Positions 1 through 8,151 of a DNA stretch of 64,000 nucleotides are shown piece after piece (the first letter of the stretch is position 1; the number at the start of each line of letters is the position of its first letter). Below the pieces are notes generated by a model that saw only the letters and a program-made list of their open reading frames with translations, ran no database searches and was not told where the DNA came from. The DNA comes from CAYSPT01 sp964432985 (GTDB lineage: Bacteria; Muiribacteriota; CAYSPT01): the NCBI GenBank assembly GCA_964432985.1, contig CAYSPT010000001.1, positions 124,001 to 188,000 of the forward strand. Direction: 5' to 3'. The position numbers and the translations under genes were made by a program.

Positions 1-1
1 A

Positions 2-364
2 GATATCGATCCGCTGGTTTCGTCCGATCACTGCGTAGTCGGTGTGGTGGACCGGGTAGACCTGACTGGCGCCTGCGATATATGCAGTGATATCACCTGC
101 CCGAGAGAACCGGGCGGGAAGAACGATCTATGTCAAGCAAATAAAACCCGGAAAAAGATTACTGGTAAAGCCCAAAAGATAACGAAAAAAGCCCAAAAGG
201 TAACGGGGAAAGCCCAACAGGTAACGGGTAAAGCCCAACAGGTAACGGGGAAAGCCCAAAAGGTAACGGGTAAAGCCCAACAGACAACTCCGGGTGTAAA
301 GACTAAAAGAATAAAGAGCGCGACCAGGTCTGCAAAGAGTGCCAAGAAAGGATCTCGGACGTGA
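2..364 (+). CDS. 3' part of a BMC-locus protein with a Lys-rich repeat tail
   Basis: The reading frame is open to the left edge, so this is the C-terminal part of a longer protein. A GTG at 44 is internal to the open frame and need not be the start. The visible part has a cysteine-containing segment (GACDICSDITCPREP, with a further Cys nine residues on) and then a basic tail of about 60 residues. The tail contains six 7-residue repeats of the form GKAQ(K/Q)VT, followed by more Lys/Arg/Ser. I do not recognise the family. It overlaps the EutN/CcmL gene by four bases (GTGA), so it is part of the BMC operon. The tail could bind nucleic acid or an acidic surface, but that is inference. Confidence 0.6.
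   Translation, partial: DIDPLVSSDHCVVGVVDRVDLTGACDICSDITCPREPGGKNDLCQANKTRKKITGKAQKITKKAQKVTGKAQQVTGKAQQVTGKAQKVTGKAQQTTPGVKTKRIKSATRSAKSAKKGSRT
164..289 (+). repeat. Six in-frame 21-bp tandem repeats (GKAQxVT heptads)
   Basis: Six contiguous 21-bp units begin at 164, 185, 206, 227, 248 and 269. Each encodes one heptad of the Lys-rich tail: GKAQKIT, KKAQKVT, GKAQQVT twice, GKAQKVT and GKAQQTT. Units differ by a few bases, mostly Lys/Gln swaps. This points to tandem expansion within the gene, and copy number may vary between strains. Confidence 0.9.
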
Positions 365-639
365 TTATCGGCAGAGTTAAGGGGACCGTTTCTTCAACGG
401 TGAAAAATCAAGGTCTCGAGGGTCACAAGATACTGGTGGTACAACCACTCGATTTGGAAGGGAAGGCGCAAGGAGACGCGTTCCTGGCGGTTGATGCGGT
501 TGCAGCCGGCGAAGGCGACCTAGTAATTGTAATGAAGGAAGGAAGTTCCGCCCGGTTGGTGCTGGACAGTGATAGCATCCCGGTTGCTCAGGTCATCATG
601 GGAATTATTGATGAAATACATATTGATGGAAAGTCTTGA
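361..639 (+). CDS. BMC vertex protein (EutN/CcmL, BMC-P pentamer)
   Basis: This 92-residue protein matches the EutN/CcmL family in length and sequence. It starts MIIGRVKGTVSST, contains ILVVQPLD and AVDAVAAGEGDLVIV, then GSSAR, and ends with an IMGIIDEI segment. Family members form pentamers that close the vertices of icosahedral microcompartment shells. The GTG start overlaps the stop of the preceding gene by four bases, with a GAAAGGAT Shine-Dalgarno-like stretch upstream. The aldolase gene follows about 80 bp later. No BMC-H or BMC-T hexamer gene lies in this window, so the rest of the locus must be to the left. Confidence 0.93.
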   Translation: MIIGRVKGTVSSTVKNQGLEGHKILVVQPLDLEGKAQGDAFLAVDAVAAGEGDLVIVMKEGSSARLVLDSDSIPVAQVIMGIIDEIHIDGKS

Positions 640-718
640 ATAGTAAGCAGTTTGAAATAGTAAGCCATTAAAATATGGTTGTTAAATGATGGCTGTTAAA
701 AGAAAGGACGCGACGGCA

Positions 719-2176
719 ATGGATGATCTCATTGAAAAAATAACGCGGGAAGTTATGAATCGCATGTCCTCCCAAAGCAGCGCGCCTGCTGTAGTACCCA
801 CCGCCTCCCGCAGGGTCCTGGTGGTAATATCCGGGGCTGTAAAGGCAGCTGACACGGTGTTTGCGGGACTCAAATCATTATCGCTTAAAGGCTGGAAACT
901 CACGGGAGTTCTCACCACGTCGGCCGAAAATATCTGGGGCGCGGACCGCCTTAGCGCCGCCGCCGGATTTCAACAGTGCCTGACTGGAAACGTATTCAAC
1001 CTGGCGCATGAGCTTTTGCGGAATCACGAAGCGGTTGTCCTGGCCGTACCGAGCATCAATACCCTGGCCAAGGTGGCCTCACTCACCTGTGATAATCCAG
1101 CCACCGCCATCCTGCATGAAGCCATTCTCAATGGGGTGCCGGTACTGGTAGTGGTGGATTCTCTCAACGCGGCGGTGGCCACAGCGGCTCCGGCGGTTAA
1201 ACGTCGGGTCCAGGAGCTCATTAATACTGTTTCCAGTTACGGAGCACGCCCCATCTCTCTGGGTGAACTGTCTGACGTTCTGGGGGGGGGGCTGTCCGCC
1301 ATGCCTCAGGCGGTTGGGGCACGTGGTGAAACTGCTTTTTGCTCTCCGGTACAGTGCTCATCATCACCACCGGCGATGGTGTGTGACGCCTCCTCTGGTG
1401 AGTGCAGTGCCTGTGGGCTGTGCGTGGTGTATCGTAAAAGCAATGTCAATGAACTGCTCGAAGCGGGCGCGGAGCGAATAGGGGCCAAAACCGGCGTAGT
1501 CTCGGTGGAGGACCAGGTTGCCGGTATCATCGATCACACACTGCTCAAGCCCGACGCGACCTATGAGCAGATCCAGAAGATCTGTGAAGAGGCCCGTAAA
1601 CACCAGTTTGCTTCTGTGTGTGTCAACCCGGGTTATGTAGAGACCTGTGTTACCCTGCTTAAAGGCTCCGGGGTCATGGTGTGCACGGTGGTCGGATTCC
1701 CCCTGGGAGCCACCACCAGTGAAGCCAAGGCATTCGAGACCGCCGACGCCGTCCGCAAAGGAGCGGACGAAATCGATATGGTTATCAACGTAGGATCGCT
1801 CAAGGCGGGTAATTTCAAGCTGGTGGAAGACGATATCAAAGCCGTTGTCCAGGCTGCCTGCGGCCGTCCGGTCAAGGTTATTCTGGAAACGGCGCTGCTC
1901 ACTGATGAAGAAAAGATCATGGGGTGCACTTTATCCAAAGCCGCTGGTGCCAGTTTCGTCAAGACTTCCACCGGATTCGGACCGGGGGGCGCTACCGCTC
2001 ACGATATAGCTCTGATGCGCAAGACCGTGGGGCCTGATCTCGGCGTCAAAGCCTCGGGTGGGGTTCGGGACATGAAAACCGTTCTGCAGATGGTGGAAGC
2101 GGGCGCCACCCGAATTGGGGCGTCAGCCAGTGTCAAGATCGTCTCCGGCGGTGACGCCGGTGGCGAGGGGTACTGA
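719..2176 (+). CDS. Flavoprotein-like / Cys-motif / deoxyribose-phosphate aldolase fusion, probable BMC cargo
   Basis: There are three parts. Residues 1-16 (MDDLIEKITREVMNRM) form a short amphipathic helix followed by a Ser/Ala/Pro linker, the layout of BMC encapsulation peptides. Residues about 30-180 look like a flavoprotein-type Rossmann domain (VLVVISGAVKAADTVFAGL). A Cys cluster CX6CX2CX2C follows at about 222-235. From about 265 a full DeoC domain runs to the end, with IIDHTLLKPDAT, the Schiff-base lysine in FVKTSTGFGPG and the second lysine in GVKASGGVR. DeoC cleaves deoxyribose 5-phosphate to acetaldehyde and glyceraldehyde 3-phosphate. I chose the ATG at 719 because AAAGGA sits about 10 bases upstream. 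An in-frame ATG at 686 would add 11 residues. The domain order is unusual against stand-alone DeoC (about 220-260 aa). Confidence 0.88.
   Translation: MDDLIEKITREVMNRMSSQSSAPAVVPTASRRVLVVISGAVKAADTVFAGLKSLSLKGWKLTGVLTTSAENIWGADRLSAAAGFQQCLTGNVFNLAHELLRNHEAVVLAVPSINTLAKVASLTCDNPATAILHEAILNGVPVLVVVDSLNAAVATAAPAVKRRVQELINTVSSYGARPISLGELSDVLGGGLSAMPQAVGARGETAFCSPVQCSSSPPAMVCDASSGECSACGLCVVYRKSNVNELLEAGAERIGAKTGVVSVEDQVAGIIDHTLLKPDATYEQIQKICEEARKHQFASVCVNPGYVETCVTLLKGSGVMVCTVVGFPLGATTSEAKAFETADAVRKGADEIDMVINVGSLKAGNFKLVEDDIKAVVQAACGRPVKVILETALLTDEEKIMGCTLSKAAGASFVKTSTGFGPGGATAHDIALMRKTVGPDLGVKASGGVRDMKTVLQMVEAGATRIGASASVKIVSGGDAGGEGY
1282..1291 (+). repeat. G10 homopolymer inside the DeoC fusion gene
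   Basis: Ten consecutive G bases encode part of LGGGL in the linker between the flavoprotein-like domain and the Cys-motif/DeoC part. Loss or gain of one base would shift the frame ahead of the aldolase domain. The frame is intact here. Confidence 0.85.
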
Positions 2177-2183
2177 GCTGGTT

Positions 2184-4040
2184 CTAGTCTCCACTGGCCA
2201 AATCGTAGATGTCCAGTGAATCGCTCTTGTAGATAGGGCTCATTCCCAGGATCTTACTGAGCTTTATAGCAAGATGAAAACGGCGGACTTTGCTGTCAGC
2301 CTGTTTCATTCCTCCCCGTGATGCTGTGCTTCCCACAAAAAGTTTATCCAGTTTGTGGTGAAATATGAACCTGAATCCCCTTTCCTTCAGTTTTCTGACA
2401 TGTTCCGGAGACGGGGTATAGCTGCTTTCTTCGTCCGAACCGAACCGGGCCAGATACGTAAGCAGTGGGCTTTCTTCGAGCAAGGTGTTCCACCGCGCCG
2501 GCCGCATGAACCACATGTCTGCTCCCGGTCCGTTGAACATGGGAAGTCCGTGGACTGTTTGAAGCCACATGGACCTGGTACTTACCTGGTTGGACAACAC
2601 CGGTACATTGATTACTCCTCCCTGTTGTCCCTTCAATTCCCGCACCACCCGGGGTATTTCAGGATAAGGAAGAATGTTTATTTCACTACCGGCCCTGGCC
2701 AGGGCAGCCACTGCTGCCAGCAGAAGAATTAAGATGCACCAGGCGGTAGTTTTCCGCGATCTCAGCCTCCTGGTTAGAAGATCATAGGAATAAGCCGAGA
2801 GCACCGCCAGGGCGATGTAGGTAAAAGCGGTGAACCTGCTGGCATCCAGGAGCCGGTTGAAGAAAGGAATGCAGGCATAGAACAGGGCGAATGGAAGAGG
2901 AATACCGCTTTGGCTTCCGTCAAGCGAGAGGTAGGGACCGAGGGAAAGTACGTAGAACAGCACGGCGGTACCGATCCAGAGGACCGGTCTTCTCCTGGAA
3001 AATAGTAGGAGATGAAGAATGAGCAAAAGTTGGAAAAGAGCCACCGGATTTTTCAGTATCCTGCCGGGAGGATGGGCTGCGATGCTATGTTCTCCGGATT
3101 CGGAATCACTGATGGTTTCCCTGCTTTCTGTCCTGGGAGGAAAGGAAAGGGGAACGATTGTACTTCCGGTGACGCCCAGTACCTGCCCCTGGTTTAGTCC
3201 ATCTCTTAGGTGCGGGTAGAGAAAAGGCAGGCTAAAGCACACGAGCAGCAGCAGTATGGCCATGGTTCTTTTAACCGGCTGCAGTTTCCTTCCCCGCCGC
3301 GCGCGTCTTGCGGCCAGTGCTGTTGCCAGGACAATAAATATTACCAGGAAAAGCCCATGGAACCAGTAGGCCAGAGATGCCGCCAGGAGGAGGCCCGCCG
3401 CGGTGAGTATTTTTCTTCGGCCACCTTTCGCCAGTGCTTCCAGTCCGGCCGGTATGAAGAGAATAGTGAACCAGACGAGCGCCTGTTCTCCTCTGCCTGA
3501 AGCAGCAGTTACGAAGTAGTAAGGATTGAGTGTGACAAGAGCCCCGCCCAGCAAAGCCGCATGGCGTGAAAGCCCCAGTCTTTTCAGCATTAAGCAGGTA
3601 AAAATACCATTGAAAATAAGTATGGCCAGTACGTATATATTCACATTACCCGGGGCACCCAGGCTTCCCGGGAATGGAAACAAGAATACCAGTGGGAGGG
3701 GATTACTCAAATTGATCCACAGGTCGAGCCCCTCGGGAGCGTAGAACAGGTCGGTTTTCCACAAGCAATCCACTCGGGAATTTTTGCTGAACCAGTGCTC
3801 TTTTATGTTCCACCAGTACCAGACATCGATGATAAAGTCGACATTGATATACGATTCGGTACCCTCAGGAGAAATTTTTCCGCCGAGGGTGAAGCTTGAA
3901 ATGTGAGTAACTGGCTTAAAGATAAGTGGGTAAGTGAAAATACCGGCCAGGATTGTGAATACAATCAACAATCCCAGCAGCGAAACAGCCCATGCCGGCT
4001 GTTGATTATGGTTTGGTTTTTCGCCGCAGTGAAAGATCAT
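2184..4040 (-). CDS. GT-C-like polytopic membrane protein, paralogue 1
   Basis: This 618-residue protein has an N-terminal membrane helix, a periplasmic loop with Asp68 followed by VWYWW (73-77), and a chain of hydrophobic segments to about residue 440. A soluble C-terminal domain follows, with GGVINVPVLSNQV and LDIYDL near the end. The layout (acidic residue in the first external loop, LFYAPEGLDLW, GGALVTLNPYYF, YWFHGLFL) resembles GT-C lipid-linked-sugar glycosyltransferases. The substrate is unknown. In this copy the residue before the invariant Asp is Val rather than the Glu or Asp of its six paralogues. The start overlaps the 3' end of paralogue 2 by 35 bp, so the two are probably co-transcribed. 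Its 3' end converges on the aldolase gene with a gap of 7 bases. Confidence 0.75.
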   Translation of the reverse strand: MIFHCGEKPNHNQQPAWAVSLLGLLIVFTILAGIFTYPLIFKPVTHISSFTLGGKISPEGTESYINVDFIIDVWYWWNIKEHWFSKNSRVDCLWKTDLFYAPEGLDLWINLSNPLPLVFLFPFPGSLGAPGNVNIYVLAILIFNGIFTCLMLKRLGLSRHAALLGGALVTLNPYYFVTAASGRGEQALVWFTILFIPAGLEALAKGGRRKILTAAGLLLAASLAYWFHGLFLVIFIVLATALAARRARRGRKLQPVKRTMAILLLLVCFSLPFLYPHLRDGLNQGQVLGVTGSTIVPLSFPPRTESRETISDSESGEHSIAAHPPGRILKNPVALFQLLLILHLLLFSRRRPVLWIGTAVLFYVLSLGPYLSLDGSQSGIPLPFALFYACIPFFNRLLDASRFTAFTYIALAVLSAYSYDLLTRRLRSRKTTAWCILILLLAAVAALARAGSEINILPYPEIPRVVRELKGQQGGVINVPVLSNQVSTRSMWLQTVHGLPMFNGPGADMWFMRPARWNTLLEESPLLTYLARFGSDEESSYTPSPEHVRKLKERGFRFIFHHKLDKLFVGSTASRGGMKQADSKVRRFHLAIKLSKILGMSPIYKSDSLDIYDLASGD

Positions 4041-5871
4041 AGATATCTACCATTTCTCCCCGGGAAACTGGAGGTACACCGATTACTTTCTCGAGATTTC
4101 TAGACATCTTGTACCAGTAGGTATTCTCGTGGTGCTTTTCCCTGAGCCATGCAAAGACCTGCAGTCTCCCTTCCAGGGTCTTCTTGTGATACAGTACGAA
4201 CCTGAATCCCATCTCCTCCAGGCCGTCCAGCCATTCGTTGTGTTGCGGCGCCGATGCGGTCTGGGACTCTCCGTGCTCCAGACCGTAGCGGGCCAGGTAA
4301 TTCAACATGGTGTTGGCTGCGATCATTGACGTGAAACGCTGCGGCCTCGCAAACTCCATGCCGCTTCCGGGACCGAGCATCAATGGACGGTGATGTGTGA
4401 TCTGGTACCACATGGCCCGGGCCCACACTTCGTTGGAGTAAAGAGGGACATCGATTACCGCTCCCGTCTCGGCCCGTAGACTTTGAATCCCTTCAGGGAC
4501 CGTGGGGACGGGCACGAGCGGCATTTCACCCCCAAACCGGCTGAGAACAGCGATTACTATCAGAAAGGCAGACAGCAGCCATAGTCTACTCAGGCGTGAA
4601 AATCTCAGCTTCTCCGAAATGAATGAAAAAGCCCTGGCCGAGAGTAAGGCCAATATGAGATAGGTAACTGCGCTGAAACGTCCGGTGTCGATAAGCCTCG
4701 ATCCGTACGGTACAAAAGCGTAAATGAGAGCAAACGGCATGACCAGTTTTATATTTGTAAAAGGCAGCTTCAGGTACGGTCCGAGTGACAGTGAGTAAAA
4801 AAGTAATCCGGTCAAAATCCAGAATGTCGGCCGCTTCCTGGAAAACAGCAGAGGAACCAGCAGCAGAATCTGAAATAGTGCGATTGGATTATGGATAATT
4901 CTTCCCGGTGAATCAGACACCGTACCAAGCTGTTCCTGACCCTTTGGAGGAAGGAACTCCGGGCTGGTCCCGCCATCGGGCAATTTCAGGGCCAGGGGCA
5001 TGTCCGGAGATACACCGAGTACTTTACCTTCTTTCAATGCAATGTTGAGATACGGATAGAGCAGAAGGAGGCACAGTGACAGGAACAGCAAACCCACGGC
5101 TGCAGCTCTTTTGAACGGGATGATCCTACCGACCGGAGCCCTCGTTCCAAAGCCTGCACGCAGGGTGAATGCTCCGAGGAGAATAAGGAGAAACAGGCCG
5201 TGAAACCAGTAAAACAGCGAGGCTGCCAGGAGCATGGCTACCGCTGCCAGTACTCTTTTTTTGCCACCTTTCTTCAAGGCGGCAATAGCCAGCGGGATAA
5301 AAAGGCTGATGAACCAGACTCTGGCCTGCTCCTGTCTTCCTCCCCCCGCTATTTCTAGATAGTAGGGATTGACGGTTACCAGGGCTCCGCCAAGGATGGA
5401 TTCCAGTGCTCCGAAGCGTAATTTCCTGAGCATGAACCAGGTGCACAGGCCGTTGAGCAGAAGAATAAGAACCAGGAAAGCGTTGGTGTTCAGGGGAAAT
5501 GAAAGAAAGCCGATCACCGGAAAAAGAATGATGAGCGGGATTGGATTGCTGATCGCGTTGCCGACTGCCAGCCCGAAGGGCGAGTAGAGCATGTCTGAAC
5601 GCCACAGGAGCTCCGGGGATGAAAATATCTGGGAAAAGGCGGTTTTGAGATGCCACCAATACCAGATAGGAAAGATGGCGTCCTCACTGATTTCCGGGGT
5701 GACAGAGAACATGACGCTGCCGAATTTAAGCGGCAGCGGATAGGTGAACACACAGATGAGAACGAGGTAAATTACCACGGGCAGCAGCAGGAGTAAAAAA
5801 GCGCGCCCATATCTGGTGTAGTTGGTACCTCGTGCTGTCACGGTAACCTTATCCTTCTTTCCATGCTGCAT
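4006..5871 (-). CDS. GT-C-like polytopic membrane protein, paralogue 2
   Basis: This 621-residue protein has the family layout: first helix at about 24-44, external loop with ISEDAIFPIWYWWHLK (61-76, Asp64), LGGALVTVNPYYLEIAGG, FYWFHGLFLL, about ten further membrane segments, and a soluble tail with GAVIDVPLYSNEV, a HHRPLMLGPGSG segment and DIYDL. The ATG at 5871 abuts a tandem-repeat array and has no clear ribosome site. An in-frame GTG at 5841 is preceded by AAGGATAAGG at good spacing and may be the true start; that would remove 10 residues of polar N-terminus. It lies upstream of, and overlaps, paralogue 1. The predicted function, envelope glycan transfer, is inferred from fold resemblance only. 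Confidence 0.75.
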   Translation of the reverse strand: MQHGKKDKVTVTARGTNYTRYGRAFLLLLLPVVIYLVLICVFTYPLPLKFGSVMFSVTPEISEDAIFPIWYWWHLKTAFSQIFSSPELLWRSDMLYSPFGLAVGNAISNPIPLIILFPVIGFLSFPLNTNAFLVLILLLNGLCTWFMLRKLRFGALESILGGALVTVNPYYLEIAGGGRQEQARVWFISLFIPLAIAALKKGGKKRVLAAVAMLLAASLFYWFHGLFLLILLGAFTLRAGFGTRAPVGRIIPFKRAAAVGLLFLSLCLLLLYPYLNIALKEGKVLGVSPDMPLALKLPDGGTSPEFLPPKGQEQLGTVSDSPGRIIHNPIALFQILLLVPLLFSRKRPTFWILTGLLFYSLSLGPYLKLPFTNIKLVMPFALIYAFVPYGSRLIDTGRFSAVTYLILALLSARAFSFISEKLRFSRLSRLWLLSAFLIVIAVLSRFGGEMPLVPVPTVPEGIQSLRAETGAVIDVPLYSNEVWARAMWYQITHHRPLMLGPGSGMEFARPQRFTSMIAANTMLNYLARYGLEHGESQTASAPQHNEWLDGLEEMGFRFVLYHKKTLEGRLQVFAWLREKHHENTYWYKMSRNLEKVIGVPPVSRGEMVDIYDLSLRRKTKP

Positions 5872-6021
5872 GCGCTTCTACGCTGCACGCGCTTTTACAC
5901 TACCGGCGCTTTTACACTACCGGCGCTTTTACACTGCCGGCGCTTTTACACTGCCGGTGCTTTTACACTGTGCGTGCTTTACACTGCGTGTGCTTTACAC
6001 TGCGTGTGCTTTAAACTGCGT
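5872..6021. repeat. Nine-unit 17/16-bp tandem repeat array in the leader of GT-C paralogue 2
   Basis: Contiguous units begin at 5872, 5889, 5906, 5923, 5940 and 5957 (17 bp each) and at 5974, 5990 and 6006 (16 bp each). The plus-strand consensus is GCGCTTTTACACTACCG, changing gradually to GTGCTTTACACTGCGT. The array ends exactly at the possible ATG (5871) of the minus-strand gene and so forms most of its 5' leader. There are no spacers, so it is not a CRISPR. All three plus-strand frames are largely free of stops, which creates spurious open frames. Confidence 0.92.
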
Positions 6022-6069
6022 GTGCCTGTGATTCATAACGTATGGAGATAAACAGCGGTTTTGAAACGT

Positions 6070-6099
6070 ATTGTATCAGTAAGAGCTTCAGCAGGGCAA
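6070..6099 (-). promoter_or_regulatory. Possible sigma-70-type promoter for GT-C paralogues 2 and 1
   Basis: On the minus strand TTGCCC (6099-6094) and TACAAT (6075-6070) are separated by 18 bp. A transcript from here would carry the whole tandem repeat array in a leader of nearly 200 nt. The -35 match is only 4/6, so this is tentative. Confidence 0.35.
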
Positions 6100-6104
6100 C
6101 ACCG

Positions 6105-6890
6105 TTAAAAGTCCAGCGCGGGCTGGAATACTACCCGGTCAATGGAGAGTCTTTCCAGGTTATCGGGAAGTACTGAGTTGCATAACAGCTGCCCGCAGCC
6201 CCGGTAGATGAGCTTATCACGGTATCCCTTCAATCGTAGATGGAACACCGTGTCCAGGCATTCACGGGCGCAGGAACCGAGAGACCGGTAGGGCTGCGAA
6301 TGTATCCACGAGGCAACGGGGCAGAGCCTGCTGACTGAAATGATGGTGTAGGGATAGTAGAGCGAAGCCGGAAAAACCGATTCCCGCTCCAGGCCTTGCA
6401 GGGGATTATTGAACTCCAGGCGGGAGATCCCCATTTTGGTGAGGTGGTTGAGGACCGTGGTATTGTCTGCCGTAGCGCACCGGTGATGCGAGGGTATCTC
6501 TCCGCTTTTTCTGAACCAGGTGAGACGCGGGTCGGAGCACTGCTTGTTAAGCAGCCTGCCGAGACAGAGACCGGGTCGCGGATCAATGTGCTCGTTGATG
6601 TACCATAGTACTCCCCAATCGTTCACAACGATTTCCATATTCTGCAGAATTTCTTCCTTCTCAAGCACGTGTAAAAGCTTTGTGAGGCGGTAGAATTCGA
6701 GCTCAGAAATCCATGGAGTGACCAGGGTAAAATCAATATTGTTGTTGGCGGCAAAATGATATATTCTGATCGTTTCATCCGGTGAGGGAAGCAGCCGCTC
6801 GCACAGTTCGCTTCCGAAATAAATTCGCGTATAGTCAACCGTTACTCGCTCCAGTTGGCTCTCCGAGGAGATAAAACAAGCTTTTTCCAT
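6105..6890 (-). CDS. UbiV-like U32-fold protein, copy A (second gene of module)
   Basis: This 261-residue protein is a clear paralogue of the gene at 20781-21563; both share R-x-Y-(F/W)-G-S-E-x-C-E-R-L, a (N/G)DWGVL segment, LGRLL, and R-x-CPVA. Cys30, Cys190, Cys207 and Cys211 occupy equivalent places in both copies. The spacing (one near the N-terminus, one near 190, then a CX3C pair) resembles the four [4Fe-4S] ligands I recall for UbiV, which pairs with UbiU for oxygen-independent hydroxylation. Like UbiV it sits directly after a larger U32-family gene. Homology to UbiV is inferred from pattern and context; the substrate is unknown, and ubiquinone is not implied. Confidence 0.6.
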   Translation of the reverse strand: MEKACFISSESQLERVTVDYTRIYFGSELCERLLPSPDETIRIYHFAANNNIDFTLVTPWISELEFYRLTKLLHVLEKEEILQNMEIVVNDWGVLWYINEHIDPRPGLCLGRLLNKQCSDPRLTWFRKSGEIPSHHRCATADNTTVLNHLTKMGISRLEFNNPLQGLERESVFPASLYYPYTIISVSRLCPVASWIHSQPYRSLGSCARECLDTVFHLRLKGYRDKLIYRGCGQLLCNSVLPDNLERLSIDRVVFQPALDF

Positions 6891-6918
6891 GGTAATAAAT
6901 CTTCTCTATGTGTCAGTT

Positions 6919-8031
6919 TTAGGCGGAATTCTGCCTGGTTTCACGGTTTATGAATCCGCAGTTTTCCTCGCATGGGTACCCGTATGTTTCCCTAAAAAGC
7001 TTCTTCATATGCGCGGTAAAATCTTCATATTCGACAGCACAAGTTTTCAGGTAATCAATCGCTTGATGTACCAATGTTACATCTTTCAGCTTTTTACTCA
7101 GCGAACATCCTCTGCCTGAAATTTTCAAGGAAGTAACATCACAACGCTTCATTTTCGGTAAAAAGCACAAGGCACAAACAGTGCTCTGATCGAAAAAATG
7201 TGAATTGAAAAAATCCGGTTTTTCAACCCCCTTCAACTTTTTGCGGGGGTGGCCTTCACGCTGAACCATCACTTCCGGTGACATGGTGCACATGCTGGGA
7301 GACATAAAAGACAAACGGGGTTGGTTCTCAAGCCAGCTGCGAATAGGTTTCGGCAGGTTTCGAAGAATAGTGAACAGGCGATCAATGAAATAAAACGGTT
7401 TCATAAGCTTGTATACGTTTCTTTTTACCGGGGGAACCAGTTCTGCCATGTGGAGATTATTGCAGCAGCTTTCCAGGTACTTGCAGCTGCTGTCCAGAAT
7501 ATAAACCTCCTTTTCCAATTCGGGAAGAAACTCGCACATGCTCATCATCGTCTCAAAATCTTGAAGAATGGTAAACACCAGGCGCTTAACTCCAAGCGAA
7601 TGAAAAAACAGCATGCCATTTTTGTTGAGACATCCGGAGCTTGAGCTCAGGGTGACGGCGGTGGAAAGTCCCATGGCTTTCAAGGTCAGGATAAGGCCGA
7701 GGACGGACACTATTATCGACGCTGCCCCGGATTTTTCAATATTCAAAGCTGCTTCTTTTAAAGCGGGATACTGGCTTTCAGCGTAGAAACGTGTATTGAG
7801 AGTTACGTGAATTGGAACATCAGACCGTCCAGCCAGTTGTACCGCCTGGTGGAGTTGGTCAAAACTTTCAAGGGAAGATCCCCGGGATGGCTCAGCGTTG
7901 ATATCCTCGGCACAGAATCCCCGGGAAAGCCATCCCGTGTCGACCACTCCGCAGTACAGTTCATTTGCTCCTGCTTCGATAAGCGGTTCTATCTGGTCGA
8001 GGGCATTGAATGGCGCCAGTATTTTGAGCAT
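6919..8031 (-). CDS. Peptidase family U32-type protein, copy A (first gene of module)
   Basis: This 370-residue protein has the U32 hallmark start (MLKILAPFNALDQIEPLIEAG, of which ELYCGVV follows) and the late SLKISGRG motif. Cys residues near 183-190, at 248, and CX2C at 286/289 match positions in the paralogue at 19664-20764, consistent with Fe-S binding as in UbiU, RlhA and TrhP. The start was set at the ATG at 8031 because the paralogue begins at the equivalent MHTVKILSPL; a TTG at 8067 would add a 12-residue extension lacking support. The UbiV-like gene follows after 28 bases, then GT-C paralogues 2 and 1 on the same strand. U32 proteins are usually not proteases despite the name. Confidence 0.75.
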   Translation of the reverse strand: MLKILAPFNALDQIEPLIEAGANELYCGVVDTGWLSRGFCAEDINAEPSRGSSLESFDQLHQAVQLAGRSDVPIHVTLNTRFYAESQYPALKEAALNIEKSGAASIIVSVLGLILTLKAMGLSTAVTLSSSSGCLNKNGMLFFHSLGVKRLVFTILQDFETMMSMCEFLPELEKEVYILDSSCKYLESCCNNLHMAELVPPVKRNVYKLMKPFYFIDRLFTILRNLPKPIRSWLENQPRLSFMSPSMCTMSPEVMVQREGHPRKKLKGVEKPDFFNSHFFDQSTVCALCFLPKMKRCDVTSLKISGRGCSLSKKLKDVTLVHQAIDYLKTCAVEYEDFTAHMKKLFRETYGYPCEENCGFINRETRQNSA

Positions 8032-8151
8032 AGCTCTTACCGTATCAAGTAGAAGCGAAAAAATCAAGCTACAATGCGGTCCTTTTGTTGACAGTTAATT
8101 GTACAGCGTGATAGGGTTTGAGCGCATCGATAGAGGAACTGGTGATTTCAC

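Noticed and set aside
5872..6021. Possible CRISPR array
   Set aside because: Units are contiguous with no unique spacers, and no cas gene is present.
5822..6051. Two short plus-strand open frames with repeated Phe-Tyr-Thr/Leu-Leu-His peptides
   Set aside because: They are translations of the tandem repeat array, which lacks stop codons; no ribosome site or homology supports them.
8088..8115. TTGACA as promoter for the SGNH hydrolase gene
   Set aside because: The -35 is perfect but no acceptable -10 lies at 15-19 bp, so I did not list it as a promoter.
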